This document shows, piece by piece, positions 39,885 through 48,406 of a stretch of 64,000 bases of DNA. Made by a program: the position numbers and the translations under genes. Positions within the stretch are counted from its first letter, which is position 1. The number at the start of each line of letters is the position of its first letter. The stretch is from assembly GCA_963721105.1 (NCBI GenBank), contig CAVRHY010000005.1, forward strand, positions 186,001 through 250,000, given 5' to 3'. Source of the stretch: Thermohalobaculum sp963721105. Its GTDB lineage: Bacteria > Pseudomonadota > Alphaproteobacteria > Rhodobacterales > Rhodobacteraceae. Below the pieces are notes generated by a model. That model worked only from the letters and a program-made list of their open reading frames with translations. It was not told where the DNA came from and made no database searches.

Positions 39885-41038
39885 GCGCTTACCAACGGTT
39901 CCACGGTCTCCAGGAAGGTCGCGATCGCCGTCGCCGCCCGCGTCGAGGCCGGTGTGTCCGAGACCGCGAAGTTGCGCTCGCGCGCCGCCTCCTGCACCGG
40001 CCGGTAGCGCTCGAAATCGTCCACCGAGCGCCGCAGCGCCTCGCCCAATTCGGCCACCTCGCGCACCACCGGCCCGAAGGACCACGTCCGGAACGCCGGG
40101 TTGTCGCGATACTCGACCCCCAGCGGGTCGAGAAAAACGCAAGGCCGGGGCCGCGTGATGAACTCGTAGACCTGGCTCGACAGGTCTCCCAGGTAGATGT
40201 CCGCCGCCTCCAGATACGTCATGTCGACCGAGGCCCGACTGCCCGTGTCGATCAGCACCGTCGGGCCCGAGCGGACCCGCCGCGGCAGCCGCGCACCGCG
40301 GCTCCACGCGCGCCGGAACAGCAGCACGTGCGGCGCAAAGATCAGGTTGTAATGCTCTGACTTCGCGAAGAATTCCAGAACGTCCTCGCCAAACCGCCAC
40401 CACGAACTGGCTTCCGGCGTCTGGGTCGGATTGTACAGCACCACAGGCCGGTCGTTGTCGAAGAACCGCCGCCGGCTCGCCAGCCCGGCGATCTCCAGCT
40501 TGGGATAGCCGACCACCGCCCGCTTCGCATGGCGGAACCGCCCCAGCGCCAGCAGTTCCTCCTCGACGCGCGGCCCGGGCAGCAGCGCCAGGTCAAAGCG
40601 GTCGATGCGCGGGTCGAACATGCCGACCGCCTTGCCATAGCCGTCACCTGCGCCGTGCCCGGTAAAGACCAGCTTCGTCCCCGCCATCCGCCGATCGTCC
40701 CGCAGCGACAGGCTGGTCATCTCCGGCACGACAAGCGCATCCAATCTTGAAAATCGTTCAATATTGGCGTTCTGCACCGCCAACTTCCGGTAGAACGCGA
40801 CCTGCCGCACCACCGGATCGACCAACCGCGCCCCCAGCGGCACCCGCAACCGCGAGACCACGGCGCGCTGCCCCGGATACAGCGCCCCGATCTCCCCCGC
40901 GAACCCCGCCTCGGCCGCCGTCGAGCACAACAGCTCGACATGCCAGCCCGGCCTCAGCCGCGACAGCGCGAACGCCGTCGGAGCGACATGCGGCACCTGG
41001 TGCGTCTCGTAGTGGTTCAGGAGAAAGCCGACACGCAT
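39881..41038 (-). CDS. CDP-glycerol glycerophosphotransferase-like GT-B protein
   Basis: A 385-residue protein of the GT-B fold, like TagB/TagF teichoic-acid enzymes and other surface-polymer transferases. It opens MRVGFLLNHYETHQVPHVAP. Family-like blocks are PVVLYNPTQTPEASSWWRFG, YNLIFAPHVLLFRRAW, and VLIDTGSRASVDMTYLEAAD followed by IYLGDLSSQVYEF, the acceptor/donor region. In Gram-negative bacteria such proteins help build capsules or O-antigens carrying polyol phosphates. The exact donor is unknown. It is coupled to the next gene by a 4-base overlap. Confidence 0.7.
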   Translation of the reverse strand: MRVGFLLNHYETHQVPHVAPTAFALSRLRPGWHVELLCSTAAEAGFAGEIGALYPGQRAVVSRLRVPLGARLVDPVVRQVAFYRKLAVQNANIERFSRLDALVVPEMTSLSLRDDRRMAGTKLVFTGHGAGDGYGKAVGMFDPRIDRFDLALLPGPRVEEELLALGRFRHAKRAVVGYPKLEIAGLASRRRFFDNDRPVVLYNPTQTPEASSWWRFGEDVLEFFAKSEHYNLIFAPHVLLFRRAWSRGARLPRRVRSGPTVLIDTGSRASVDMTYLEAADIYLGDLSSQVYEFITRPRPCVFLDPLGVEYRDNPAFRTWSFGPVVREVAELGEALRRSVDDFERYRPVQEAARERNFAVSDTPASTRAATAIATFLETVEPLVSA

Positions 41039-41190
41039 GTGCCTCCGTCCGGGTTTCCCCGCATTTGCAGGGGGTTGACTACCTGCTCACCTGTGAGCGC
41101 CCTGCCGCGGCGGGCCGCCCTCCGGGACATTTCGCTCCGCGAAGGCTGTAGCATTTCCAGCAGAATGTGAAAGAACGCGAGCGCCGTGGC

Positions 41191-41719
41191 ATGGCAGGCC
41201 GGCGGCAGAACGGCGGCAGCGGGAAGCGGACGACGACGATGGCGACCCCCGACGAGACCCACCGGTCGGTCATGCGCCAGCGCGACCCGGCCCGCGCCTG
41301 CGAGATCCACCTGATGCCGGAACTCGCCGGCGTCCGCTTGCTGGCGATCTCGGATGCCGAGACTTCGGTCATGCCGATCGACTGCGCCGTGATGGGCCCG
41401 CGCCGGACGCGCGCCGACGTCGCCGCCGGCAAGGGCCACGCGCATTTCAAAGGCGTCGTCACGCGGAACGGCCTGTTCGGCCCGATGCCCGAGAGCTGGA
41501 ATTCCCCCGACGGCACCGTGCCCCTGGAGCAGACCGACTGCCTGCAATACACGACGCTGCACATCCGGTCCCGGAGGCCCCTTCCCGGCCTGCCGCGCTA
41601 TGGCGAAAGCCCGCTGGCCGGCGGGATGGGCGGCATGAGAAACTGTTGCGTGAGCGCGGCATGCCTCGGCGGACCGGCGCGCGGATGGTGGCGGCCACTG
41701 CTGCCGCGCGCGTGGCGGC
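41191..41719 (+). pseudogene. Unrecognised coding-like fragment upstream of galE
   Basis: A plus-strand frame with strong G/C third-position bias reads from about 41191 (MAGRRQNGGSGKRTTTMATP) through ARACEIHLMPELAGVRLLAI and TVPLEQTDCLQYTTLHIRSR. After about 41640 the frame runs on into galE in another frame and loses coding character. I do not recognise the family. The clean codon bias and lack of a proper end suggest the remains of a larger gene, cut or frameshifted before galE. It may belong to the surface-glycan genes around it. Confidence 0.4.
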
Positions 41720-42751
41720 GTGACGCGCATCCTGGCAACGGGCGGCGCCGGCTATGTCGGCACGCATGTCGCCGCGGCGCTGCTTGCCGCCGGGCACGAT
41801 GTCGTGTTGCTGGACGACCTGAGCAACGCCTCGCCCGAGGCGGTGCGGCGGCTCAACGCGCTGGGGTTCGGCGAGGCCCGGCTGGTCGAGGGCGACGCGC
41901 GCGACGCCGCCCTGCTGGACGGGGTCTTCGCCGAGGGCGGCTTCGATGGCGTCGTCCACCTGGCCGGCCTGAAGTCGCCCGGTGAGTCGCTGACGGCCCC
42001 CGGGCGCTATTACGAGGTAAACACCGGCGCGGCCCTGGCGGTCGCCGCCGCGATGCGCCGGCACGGCGTCGGACGGCTGGTGTTCTCGTCCTCGGCGGCG
42101 GTCTACGGGCACGCGGCGTCCGTGCCGATCGCCGAGGACGCCCCGCTCGACCCGGCGACGCCCTATGGCCGCTCGAAGCTGATGATCGAGCGGATGCTTG
42201 GCGACATCGCGCAGGCCGACGGCGCGCTCGGCGTCGTCTCGCTCCGCTACTTCAACCCGGTCGGCGCGCACCCTTCGGGCACGATCGGCGAGGACCCGCG
42301 CGGCGAGCCGGGCAACCTCTTCCCGTTCATCGCCCAGGCCGCCGCCGGGCAGCGCCCGCTGGTCCGGATCTTCGGCGACGACTGGCCGACGCCGGACGGC
42401 ACGGGGGTGCGCGACTTCATCCATGTCTGCGACCTCGCCGAGGGCCACGTCGCGGCGCTGGACTGGCTCGCGTCGCCCGAGGGCAGCCAGGCCGCCGGGC
42501 GCAACCTGCCGGTCAACCTCGGCACCGGCCGCGGCACCAGCGTCCTGCAGGCCGTGACGGCCTTTGGCCGCGCCGCCGGCAGGCGGGTGCCGCACCGGAC
42601 CGCGGCGCGCCGGCCGGGCGACGTCGCGGCCTCCTACGCCGATCCCGCCCTGGCCGAGCGCCTGTTCGGCTGGCGCGCCCGGCGCGACCTCGACGCGATG
42701 TGCCGCGACCACTGGCGCTGGCAGGCGGCGAACCCGCACGGCTACGGCTGA
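41720..42751 (+). CDS. galE: UDP-glucose 4-epimerase
   Basis: A 343-residue short-chain dehydrogenase-type epimerase interconverting UDP-glucose and UDP-galactose (or the N-acetyl forms). It starts with GTG at 41720. The NAD-binding motif is ILATGGAGYVGTHVAAAL. The catalytic serine is Ser124 in VFSSSAAVYG, with Tyr149 and Lys153 in PYGRSKLMIE. The substrate region SLRYFNPVGAHPSGTIGEDP and GTGVRDFIHVCDLAEGH are typical of GalE. It supplies sugar nucleotides for the neighbouring glycan genes. Confidence 0.92.
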   Translation: MTRILATGGAGYVGTHVAAALLAAGHDVVLLDDLSNASPEAVRRLNALGFGEARLVEGDARDAALLDGVFAEGGFDGVVHLAGLKSPGESLTAPGRYYEVNTGAALAVAAAMRRHGVGRLVFSSSAAVYGHAASVPIAEDAPLDPATPYGRSKLMIERMLGDIAQADGALGVVSLRYFNPVGAHPSGTIGEDPRGEPGNLFPFIAQAAAGQRPLVRIFGDDWPTPDGTGVRDFIHVCDLAEGHVAALDWLASPEGSQAAGRNLPVNLGTGRGTSVLQAVTAFGRAAGRRVPHRTAARRPGDVAASYADPALAERLFGWRARRDLDAMCRDHWRWQAANPHGYG

Positions 42752-42796
42752 GCCCGGCGGCAAGCGCCCGCCCCCTCTGCCCGAGGGGCGAGAGCC

Positions 42797-42860
42797 GTCA
42801 TCCCCGCGCAGGCGGGGATCTTTCCTGGGGCGCAGAAATTCCCGCTTTCGCGGGAATGAC
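42797..42860. repeat. GTCAT...ATGAC palindromic repeat pair
   Basis: The left unit GTCATCCCCGCGCAGGCGGG (42797 on) is followed by the inverted right unit CCCGCTTTCGCGGGAATGAC (42841-42860). Each half is a hairpin and the whole is an inverted pair, like a BIME. It lies just after galE and could slow transcription leaving that gene. Confidence 0.7.
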
Positions 42861-42914
42861 GGGGCCAGCCGCACGAGGCCGCTCGCAAACCGGTCGCCCC
42901 GCGCCCGCCCCGGC

Positions 42915-43220
42915 TCAGAGCTGCTGGCGTATCTCCACCACCTCGCGGGTGCGCCGCACGCGGTCCTGCCAGGTGCGGTCGAACTCGGCGACCATCGCCT
43001 TCATCTCGTCGGACACCAGGACCGCCCGGGCGCGGGCGACCTCCGCAAACTCGTAGAATGCGAGGTGCACGCCCGGCGTCACGTCGCTCCAGCCCCGGCT
43101 GGCCGACAGCGCGCGAAAGGCTGCGAGCGCCTGCGGCAGGTGCTCGGTCTCGTACCAGCGGTCAAAGGCCTCGCGGTCGGCCTCGGCGACCTCGGCGCGG
43201 ACGATCAGCCAGGCGGTCAT
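42915..43220 (-). CDS. Small EthD/NIPSNAP-like alpha+beta barrel protein
   Basis: A 101-residue protein starting at 43220 (MTAWLIVRAEVAEADREAFD). The block REAFDRWYETEHLPQALAAF is typical of EthD-type dimeric ferredoxin-like proteins, which help in degradation of ethers, aromatics or fatty acids, or act as small mutases. It is the last gene of the long minus-strand catabolic series and begins 34 bases after the old-yellow-enzyme homologue. Specific function unknown. Confidence 0.65.
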   Translation of the reverse strand: MTAWLIVRAEVAEADREAFDRWYETEHLPQALAAFRALSASRGWSDVTPGVHLAFYEFAEVARARAVLVSDEMKAMVAEFDRTWQDRVRRTREVVEIRQQL

Positions 43221-43254
43221 GGCCGTTCCCTCCCCGTCTCTGCCCCGGCGCCGC

Positions 43255-44382
43255 TCACTTGGCCGGCGGCGGGTTGCCGGGGATCGGCAGCCCCTGCATC
43301 GACGGGTGCGAGCGGGCGTACTGCGCCGGGAAGGCGGCACGGTTGTCGCCCAGCGCCTCGGCCGCGTGCCAGGCCCAGCGGCTGTCATAGGTGATGCCGC
43401 GTGCCAGCGCGACCATGTCGGCCTGGCCGCTGGTCAGGATGTGCTCGGCCTGGATCGCGTCGGTGATCTTGCCGACCGCCATCACGGTCAGCCCCGGCAC
43501 GGCGCGCTTGATCTCGGCGGCAAAGCGGGTCTGGTAGCCCGGCCCGACGCGGATCTCCTGCAGGGGCGAGTTGCCGCCCGACGAGACATCGACGAAATCG
43601 CAGCCGCGCTCGTGCAGCGCGCGCGAATACTCGATTGCCTCGGCGATGTGCCAGCCCGATCCCTCGACCCAGTCGGTGGCCGAGAAGCGCACGCCCATCG
43701 GCCGGTCCTCGGGCCAGACGGCGCGGACGGCGTCGAAGATCTCCAGCGGAAAGCGCATCCGGTTTTCCAGGCTGCCGCCATAGGCGTCCTCGCGCCTGTT
43801 CGAGATCGGCGAGAGGAACTGGTGCAGCAGGTAGCCATGCGCCGAGTGGACCTCGAGCACGTCGAAATCCAGCCGCACGCAGCGTTCGGCGGCCGAGACG
43901 AAGGCGTCGCGGACGCGCTTCAGCGAGTTGTCGCCCAGCGCCTCGGGCGTGTGCCAGCCGTCGGCGTAAGGAACCGCCGAGGGGCCGACGGTCTGCCACG
44001 CCCCGTTCTCCGGCTTCAGCGGCGCGCCGCCGCGCCAGGGCACGTCGACCGAGGCCTTGCGCCCGGCATGGGCCAGCTGCATGCCGATCTTGCCCGAGCC
44101 GTAATGCCGGAAGAACTCGACGATCGGCCGGAACGCCGCCTCCTGCTCATCGGTCCACAGGCCGGTGTCGCCCGGCGAGATGCGCCCCTCGGGCTCGACG
44201 CCCGTCGCCTCGACGAAGGTCAGGCCGGGGCCGGAGATGGCGAACTGGCCCAGGTGCACCAGGTGCCAGTTGCCGGGCACGCCGTCCTGCGCCGAATACT
44301 GGCACATCGGCGCGACGACGATGCGGTTCGGAATTTCCAGCTCGCGCAGCGTGATCGGGTCGAAAAGATGCGTCTTCGGCAT
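43255..44382 (-). CDS. NADH:flavin oxidoreductase, old yellow enzyme family (YqjM/NamA-like)
   Basis: A 375-residue FMN enzyme that reduces activated C=C bonds (enones, nitroalkenes) with NAD(P)H. The start is MPKTHLFDPITLRELEIPNR. Cys27 in VVAPMCQYSAQDG marks the YqjM-type subclass. Other blocks are MQLAHAGRKASVDVPWRGG, EVHSAHGYLLHQFLSPISN (active-site histidines region) and YGGSLENRMRFPLEIFDAVR. It is separated from the upstream CMD-family gene by a repeat. In this cluster it may saturate an unsaturated or enone intermediate, which is inference. Confidence 0.9.
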   Translation of the reverse strand: MPKTHLFDPITLRELEIPNRIVVAPMCQYSAQDGVPGNWHLVHLGQFAISGPGLTFVEATGVEPEGRISPGDTGLWTDEQEAAFRPIVEFFRHYGSGKIGMQLAHAGRKASVDVPWRGGAPLKPENGAWQTVGPSAVPYADGWHTPEALGDNSLKRVRDAFVSAAERCVRLDFDVLEVHSAHGYLLHQFLSPISNRREDAYGGSLENRMRFPLEIFDAVRAVWPEDRPMGVRFSATDWVEGSGWHIAEAIEYSRALHERGCDFVDVSSGGNSPLQEIRVGPGYQTRFAAEIKRAVPGLTVMAVGKITDAIQAEHILTSGQADMVALARGITYDSRWAWHAAEALGDNRAAFPAQYARSHPSMQGLPIPGNPPPAK

Positions 44383-44404
44383 CGGTTGTCCTCTTGTCGC
44401 AAAC

Positions 44405-44472
44405 GAGGGTGGGCCGGGGGCCCACCCTACGGGTTCGGCGCAGGCGGTGTAGGCTGGGCCCCTGGCCCACCC
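44405..44472. repeat. GTAGGG-type dispersed inverted repeat, copy 2
   Basis: The first unit, GAGGGTGGGCC at 44405 to GGCCCACCCTAC at 44430, is a nearly perfect palindrome. A second related unit (GTAGGCTGGGCCCCTGGCC) begins near 44449 and ends CCCACCC. It lies between the oxidoreductase and CMD-family genes. Confidence 0.8.
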
Positions 44473-44475
44473 GGT

Positions 44476-45021
44476 TCAGTCGAAGGCCCGGCTGCCGTCC
44501 GGCACCGGCATCTCGAAGGTGTTCAGCGTCAGCGAGACCAGCGCGTAATAGCCGCAGAGGCCGATCACGTCGACCAGCCCGTGCTCGCCCAGCACGTCGC
44601 GCGCCTCGGTGAACTCGGCATCGGTCAGCCGGTGGCGCTTGTTCAGCGCGACGGCGGTGCGCCAGACGGCGCGCGCGGCAACGGTGTCGAGCTGCGGCTC
44701 GCGGCCCTTGCGGATCGCCTCGGTCACGCTCTCGGGCACGCCCGCCTCGTGCGCCATGCGGCTGTGCGCCCACCACTCGAACTCGGCCTTGTAGTGCACG
44801 GCGGTGACGCAGATGGCGATCTCGGCCAGGTCGCGCGGCAGGCTGGTGCGAAAGCGGCAGTACTCGCCCAGCTTCTGCGCCGCGTCGGCGAATTCCGGGT
44901 TGCGCAGCCAGGGCATGAACGGCCCGCGCACCGAGCCGCGCGGGCCGGAGGCGATGGCGTCGTGGACGCGCCGCTGCTCGGGCGTCATGTCGTCTGGGGT
45001 CAGCTCGGGCAGTCGGTTCAT
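44476..45021 (-). CDS. Carboxymuconolactone decarboxylase family protein (AhpD-like fold)
   Basis: A 181-residue helical protein. The family block LAEIAICVTAVHYKAEFEWW followed by AHSRMAHEAGVPESV matches carboxymuconolactone decarboxylase-like proteins. The redox CxxC of AhpD is not present, so a peroxidase-type role is unlikely. Members of this type sit in many aromatic and acyl-CoA degradation clusters with unclear roles. The start overlaps the stop of the enoyl-CoA hydratase (ATGA at 45018-45021). Confidence 0.83.
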   Translation of the reverse strand: MNRLPELTPDDMTPEQRRVHDAIASGPRGSVRGPFMPWLRNPEFADAAQKLGEYCRFRTSLPRDLAEIAICVTAVHYKAEFEWWAHSRMAHEAGVPESVTEAIRKGREPQLDTVAARAVWRTAVALNKRHRLTDAEFTEARDVLGEHGLVDVIGLCGYYALVSLTLNTFEMPVPDGSRAFD

Positions 45022-45824
45022 CGCACGCGGCTCCAGTCAGGCTTGCGCTTCGACAGGAAGGCGTCGATGCCCTCCCGCCCCTCGGGTCCGCCCAGCGCCT
45101 CGGCAATGCCGTCGGCCTCGGCGTCCAGTTGCGCGGCCAGGTCGTTCGACCGCGCGCTCTCGATCAGCTTCTTGCCCTGCGCCAGCGCGCGCGAGGGCCT
45201 GTCGGCGATCTCGGCGGCCCATGCCATCGCCGCGTCCAGCGCGCCGCCCGGCTCGGCCAGCCGGTTGACCATGCCGCAGGCGTGCAGCCGCTCGACCGGC
45301 ACGCGGTCGCCGGTGAACACCATCTCCGAGACCAGCTGGCGCGGCAGGGCGGCGCCGAAGAACGCCGTCGCGCCGCCGTCCGGCGTCAGCCCGATGCGGA
45401 TGTAGGCGACCGAGGCATAGGCGTCGCGCGCCGCGACGATCAGGTCGCAGGCGGCCATGATCGAGGCGCCCGCCCCGGCCGCGCCGCCGTCGACCGCGGC
45501 GATGATCGGCTTCGGGCAGGCGCGCATCGCCAGGATCATCGCGTGCAGCCGGTCGACCGACGAGCGGCGCGTCGGATAGTCGGCCTCGGATCGCTCCTGC
45601 AGCCCGCGGACATTGCCGCCCGAGCAGAAAAAGCCGCCGGCGCCGGTCAGCACGATGGCGCCGATCTCCGGGTCGCGCCCGGCCTCCTCGACGGCCCTGC
45701 GAAAGCCGTCGTAGAAATCCCAGCTCAGGGCGTTCAGCGTCTTCGGGTCGTTGTTGACCGCCTTCAGAACGCGGCCATGGCGTTCCAGGAGAATGCGGTC
45801 CTGCGGTCCGGTCTGATCTGCCAT
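45018..45824 (-). CDS. Enoyl-CoA hydratase/isomerase family protein
   Basis: A 268-residue crotonase. The ATG at 45824 has GGGAGGG upstream; the open frame extends further to 45938. The oxyanion-hole parts are GAGGFFCSGGNVRGL and VDGGAAGAGASI, and YIRIGLTPDGGATAFF is the region of the second catalytic acid, which here looks like an aspartate (TPDGG), as in many hydratase/isomerases. Members add water to enoyl-CoA or shift its double bond. It is coupled to the CMD-family gene. Confidence 0.88.
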   Translation of the reverse strand: MADQTGPQDRILLERHGRVLKAVNNDPKTLNALSWDFYDGFRRAVEEAGRDPEIGAIVLTGAGGFFCSGGNVRGLQERSEADYPTRRSSVDRLHAMILAMRACPKPIIAAVDGGAAGAGASIMAACDLIVAARDAYASVAYIRIGLTPDGGATAFFGAALPRQLVSEMVFTGDRVPVERLHACGMVNRLAEPGGALDAAMAWAAEIADRPSRALAQGKKLIESARSNDLAAQLDAEADGIAEALGGPEGREGIDAFLSKRKPDWSRVR

Positions 45825-46183
45825 GCAGCCCTCCCTCGGCGGGTTCCGTCTACCGGATCGGCGGCCGGGCGCAAGGGGGCGGCCCGGCTGAATCGCGGAC
45901 CTGATCGCCGTGCGCCCGGCCTCCGGCCCCAGCGCCACGGGATTTCACGCGCCCGCCGCGCCGCGCCGTTTCCGCGACGTCCGCTTTTCGCAACCGACGA
46001 CGGCGCGTCCCGGCCGCCCGGCACGCGACGTGCTGCATGGCAGATCGGGTTAGCGATACATTAGCAAAGGATCGTCGCCGAAATGCCGAAGAGATTGCGG
46101 AATAGATTGACGAATGGATCGAGAATCCCGCGGCCCCTTTTCCCGCGGGGCCCCTCGGCCGTCGCGGGCGACCCTCCAGGGGC
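45825..46183. other. Intergenic region, AT-rich patch
   Basis: This 359-base spacer lies between the enoyl-CoA hydratase start and the end of a small hypothetical gene. A lower-GC patch at about 46030-46130 (for example GATACATTAGCAAAGG) could contain the hydratase promoter on the minus strand. No gene or RNA is seen. Confidence 0.5.
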
Positions 46184-46501
46184 TTACGGCGTTTCGACGC
46201 CCTTCTCGGCGAGGATCTTCTGCCGGACGGGGCGAAAATCATATGTCGCGTAGAACTCGGTGTCGAAGGCGCCCCAGGCGCAGCGCTCGATCGCCAGGTT
46301 GACGTCGCGCAGCCTGCCCGCCGGCAGGCGCAGGGTCACGACCTGTCCGATCCCCATCATCACGTACCAGGAGACGACCTCGACCCCCTCGGGCGGGAAG
46401 GCCTGCCAGAAGCCGGCCGCGTCCAGCCGGGCGTTGATCTCGCCCAGGTTCTTGTCCGTCTGGTGCTTCAGATGGACGGTCAGCAGGATCGTGTCGTCCA
46501 T
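46184..46501 (-). CDS. Conserved hypothetical protein
   Basis: A 105-residue protein, start MDDTILLTVHLKHQTDKNLG, that I do not recognise. It has an alternating pattern compatible with a small ferredoxin-like alpha/beta fold (ARLDAAGFWQAFPPEGVEVV, then SWYVMMGIGQVVTLRLPAG). No signal peptide, membrane helix or metal motif is present. It is flanked by the OmpA-like gene and the intergenic patch. Confidence 0.6.
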   Translation of the reverse strand: MDDTILLTVHLKHQTDKNLGEINARLDAAGFWQAFPPEGVEVVSWYVMMGIGQVVTLRLPAGRLRDVNLAIERCAWGAFDTEFYATYDFRPVRQKILAEKGVETP

Positions 46502-46564
46502 GGCTCCCCCTGCTGCCGCCCGACGTTCGCGCGGCGCCCGGCCGCGCGCCGCTGCTGCCCGCCG

Positions 46565-47116
46565 CTACTGGATATGGAGCGTCGCCTCGACGCGGCGGTT
46601 GATGCTGGCGAACGGATCGTCGACGCGCGGCTTCGACTCGCCATAACCGTGCGCGACAAGGCGCTCGCGCGGCACGCCAAGGCTTTCGAGGTATTTCACC
46701 ACCGCCTCGGCACGCCGGTTCGACAGCGCCATGTTATAGTTGTCCGGCCCGCGCGCGTCGGTGTGCCCGTCGATGTTGAACTGCGTTTCCGCCAGCTTGC
46801 CCGACTGCAGCGCCTTGGCGAACTCGGTCAGGTTGTCCTTGGCCTGAGCGCTCAGCCGGTCCGAGCCGAGATCGAAGGTGATCAGCATGTCGAAGGCGCC
46901 GGGATCGGGCGCGGCCGCCGCCTCGCCCTCGCAGGCGCTGGTCGTGCCGATGCAGACCGAGCGGGTCTTGCTCTTGGGCATGCAGGTCTCCCCGGCCGGG
47001 CAGTCGAGCGCGGGGGTGAAGAAACTCTCGATGTCGCTCGCGGTGTAGGCCGGTCCGGCCAGGGCGGACAGCGGCGCGCCAGCCAGTGCGACGGCGATTA
47101 TGAACCGGCTCAGCAT
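46565..47116 (-). CDS. OmpA family protein
   Basis: A 183-residue exported protein with a signal peptide (MLSRFIIAVALAGAPLSALA) and a C-terminal OmpA/peptidoglycan-binding domain. The peptidoglycan-site motif is NIDGHTDARGPDNYNMALSN then RRAEAVVKYLESLG, with the aspartate and arginine that hold diaminopimelate. Between them a short linker contains five cysteines (for example LDCPAGETC and VCIGTTSACEG). No lipobox is seen. It ties the outer layer to the cell wall. It probably has nothing to do with the catabolic genes around it. Confidence 0.88.
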   Translation of the reverse strand: MLSRFIIAVALAGAPLSALAGPAYTASDIESFFTPALDCPAGETCMPKSKTRSVCIGTTSACEGEAAAAPDPGAFDMLITFDLGSDRLSAQAKDNLTEFAKALQSGKLAETQFNIDGHTDARGPDNYNMALSNRRAEAVVKYLESLGVPRERLVAHGYGESKPRVDDPFASINRRVEATLHIQ

Positions 47117-47167
47117 GGCAATTTCCCCATTATCTCATCCGCCGACAGTATCGCTCCCGGCCGGGAA

Positions 47168-48313
47168 TCATTCAAGCCCGCCGCCGTCGGCCTGCCGGGC
47201 CAGCCGGGCATAGCGCTGCAGGTGGAAATCGGTGTCGCCGAACAGGTGGTCGATCATCACCAGCCGCTTGGCGTAATGCGCCAGCGGCCATTCCCAGGTC
47301 ATCGCCACGCCGCCATGCATCTGGATCGTCTCCTCGGCGACCAGCCGGCCGGTGCGGCCGACCAGGTTCTTCGCCGCCGAGAGGTTGATCTCGCGCTCCA
47401 GCCGGTCGCCCTCCAGCGTGTTGGCGGCGAGCATGACGGCGCTGCGCGCCTGCTCGATCTCCAGCATCATGTCGACCATGCGGTGCTGCAGCGCCTGGTT
47501 GGCGCCGATCGGACGGCCGAACTGCTTGCGCTCCTTCAGATAGGCCAGCGTGCCCTCGCGGCAGGTGTCCATGATGCCGATGGCCTCGGCAGAGACGGCC
47601 AGCGTGCCGGCGGCCAGCGTCTTTTCGATCAACGGCAAGGCGCCGCCCTTCCCGGTCCGCGGCTCGCCCAGCGGCTGACAGTGCGCATCCTCCAGGACGA
47701 GCTCGGCGACGTGCGGGCCGTCGATGCCGGTGTAGTCGCGCATCTCGACGCCCGGCGCGTTCGGCGAGATGCTGAAGAGGGCGATGCCCTCCTCGTCCTC
47801 GTCGTCGCCCGAGACGCGGGCCGACACGATGACGAGGTCGGCGGTCGCGCCGTTGACGACGACCGCCTTGCGGCCGGTCAGCACCCACTTGCCGTCGCGC
47901 TCGACCGCGCGCGTGGCGACGCGGTTCGCGTCATAGCGGCTCTCGGGCTCGTAGTGCGCGAAGGCGAGCAGCGTCCTGCCCTCCATCGCCGCCTCGAGCG
48001 CGTCGTCCATGCCCTGCGCGGCCAGCGGCACAGAGGCGAGCAGCGTCGGCAGGAACGGCTCGACGACCAGCCCGCGGCCGAGCGCCTCGAAGACCAGCGC
48101 GATATCCTCGCCGGTACCGCCAAAGCCGCCCTGATCGGCCGGGATCAACGCGCCGGCCAGCCCCAGCTCGCAGAACTCGGCCCAGAGATCGCGGTCGAAC
48201 CCCGCCTCGGATTTCACCGCCGCGTGGCGCTTCTCGATCGGGTACTGCTCGCGGATGAACCGCTCGGCGGTGTCCTTGAGCATCTGGCGTTCTTCGGAGA
48301 GCGAGAAGTCCAT
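47168..48313 (-). CDS. Acyl-CoA dehydrogenase, small-subunit type (PimD-like)
   Basis: A 381-residue flavin acyl-CoA dehydrogenase, start MDFSLSEERQMLKDTAERFI. It lacks some canonical residues and resembles the small subunits of pimeloyl-CoA-type heteromeric dehydrogenases (LVAEETIQMHGGVAMTWEWP near the end is typical). The neighbouring larger dehydrogenase, 93 bases upstream, is the expected partner. In such pairs FAD sites are shared between subunits. The substrate is unknown; dicarboxylic, cyclic or steroid-like acyl-CoAs are typical for heteromeric types. Confidence 0.85.
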   Translation of the reverse strand: MDFSLSEERQMLKDTAERFIREQYPIEKRHAAVKSEAGFDRDLWAEFCELGLAGALIPADQGGFGGTGEDIALVFEALGRGLVVEPFLPTLLASVPLAAQGMDDALEAAMEGRTLLAFAHYEPESRYDANRVATRAVERDGKWVLTGRKAVVVNGATADLVIVSARVSGDDEDEEGIALFSISPNAPGVEMRDYTGIDGPHVAELVLEDAHCQPLGEPRTGKGGALPLIEKTLAAGTLAVSAEAIGIMDTCREGTLAYLKERKQFGRPIGANQALQHRMVDMMLEIEQARSAVMLAANTLEGDRLEREINLSAAKNLVGRTGRLVAEETIQMHGGVAMTWEWPLAHYAKRLVMIDHLFGDTDFHLQRYARLARQADGGGLE

Positions 48314-48340
48314 TGCGTGCCTTTTCCGTTGGCATGACCC

Positions 48341-48396
48341 GTAGGGTGGGCCCCTGGCCCACCCATGCACCGGGGTGGGCCAGGGGCCCACCCTAC
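48341..48396. repeat. GTAGGG-type dispersed inverted repeat, copy 3
   Basis: GTAGGGTGGGCCCCTGGCCC at 48341 is the inverted copy of GGGCCAGGGGCCCACCCTAC ending at 48396, with ATGCACCGGG-type spacer between. It is the most regular copy. It lies between the two acyl-CoA dehydrogenase genes, in what should be a transcribed spacer. Confidence 0.88.
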
Positions 48397-48406
48397 GCTG
48401 CTGCGC

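Noticed and set aside
46030..46130. tRNA or small RNA gene in the AT-rich patch
   Set aside because: No cloverleaf, anticodon arm or terminator could be traced by eye.
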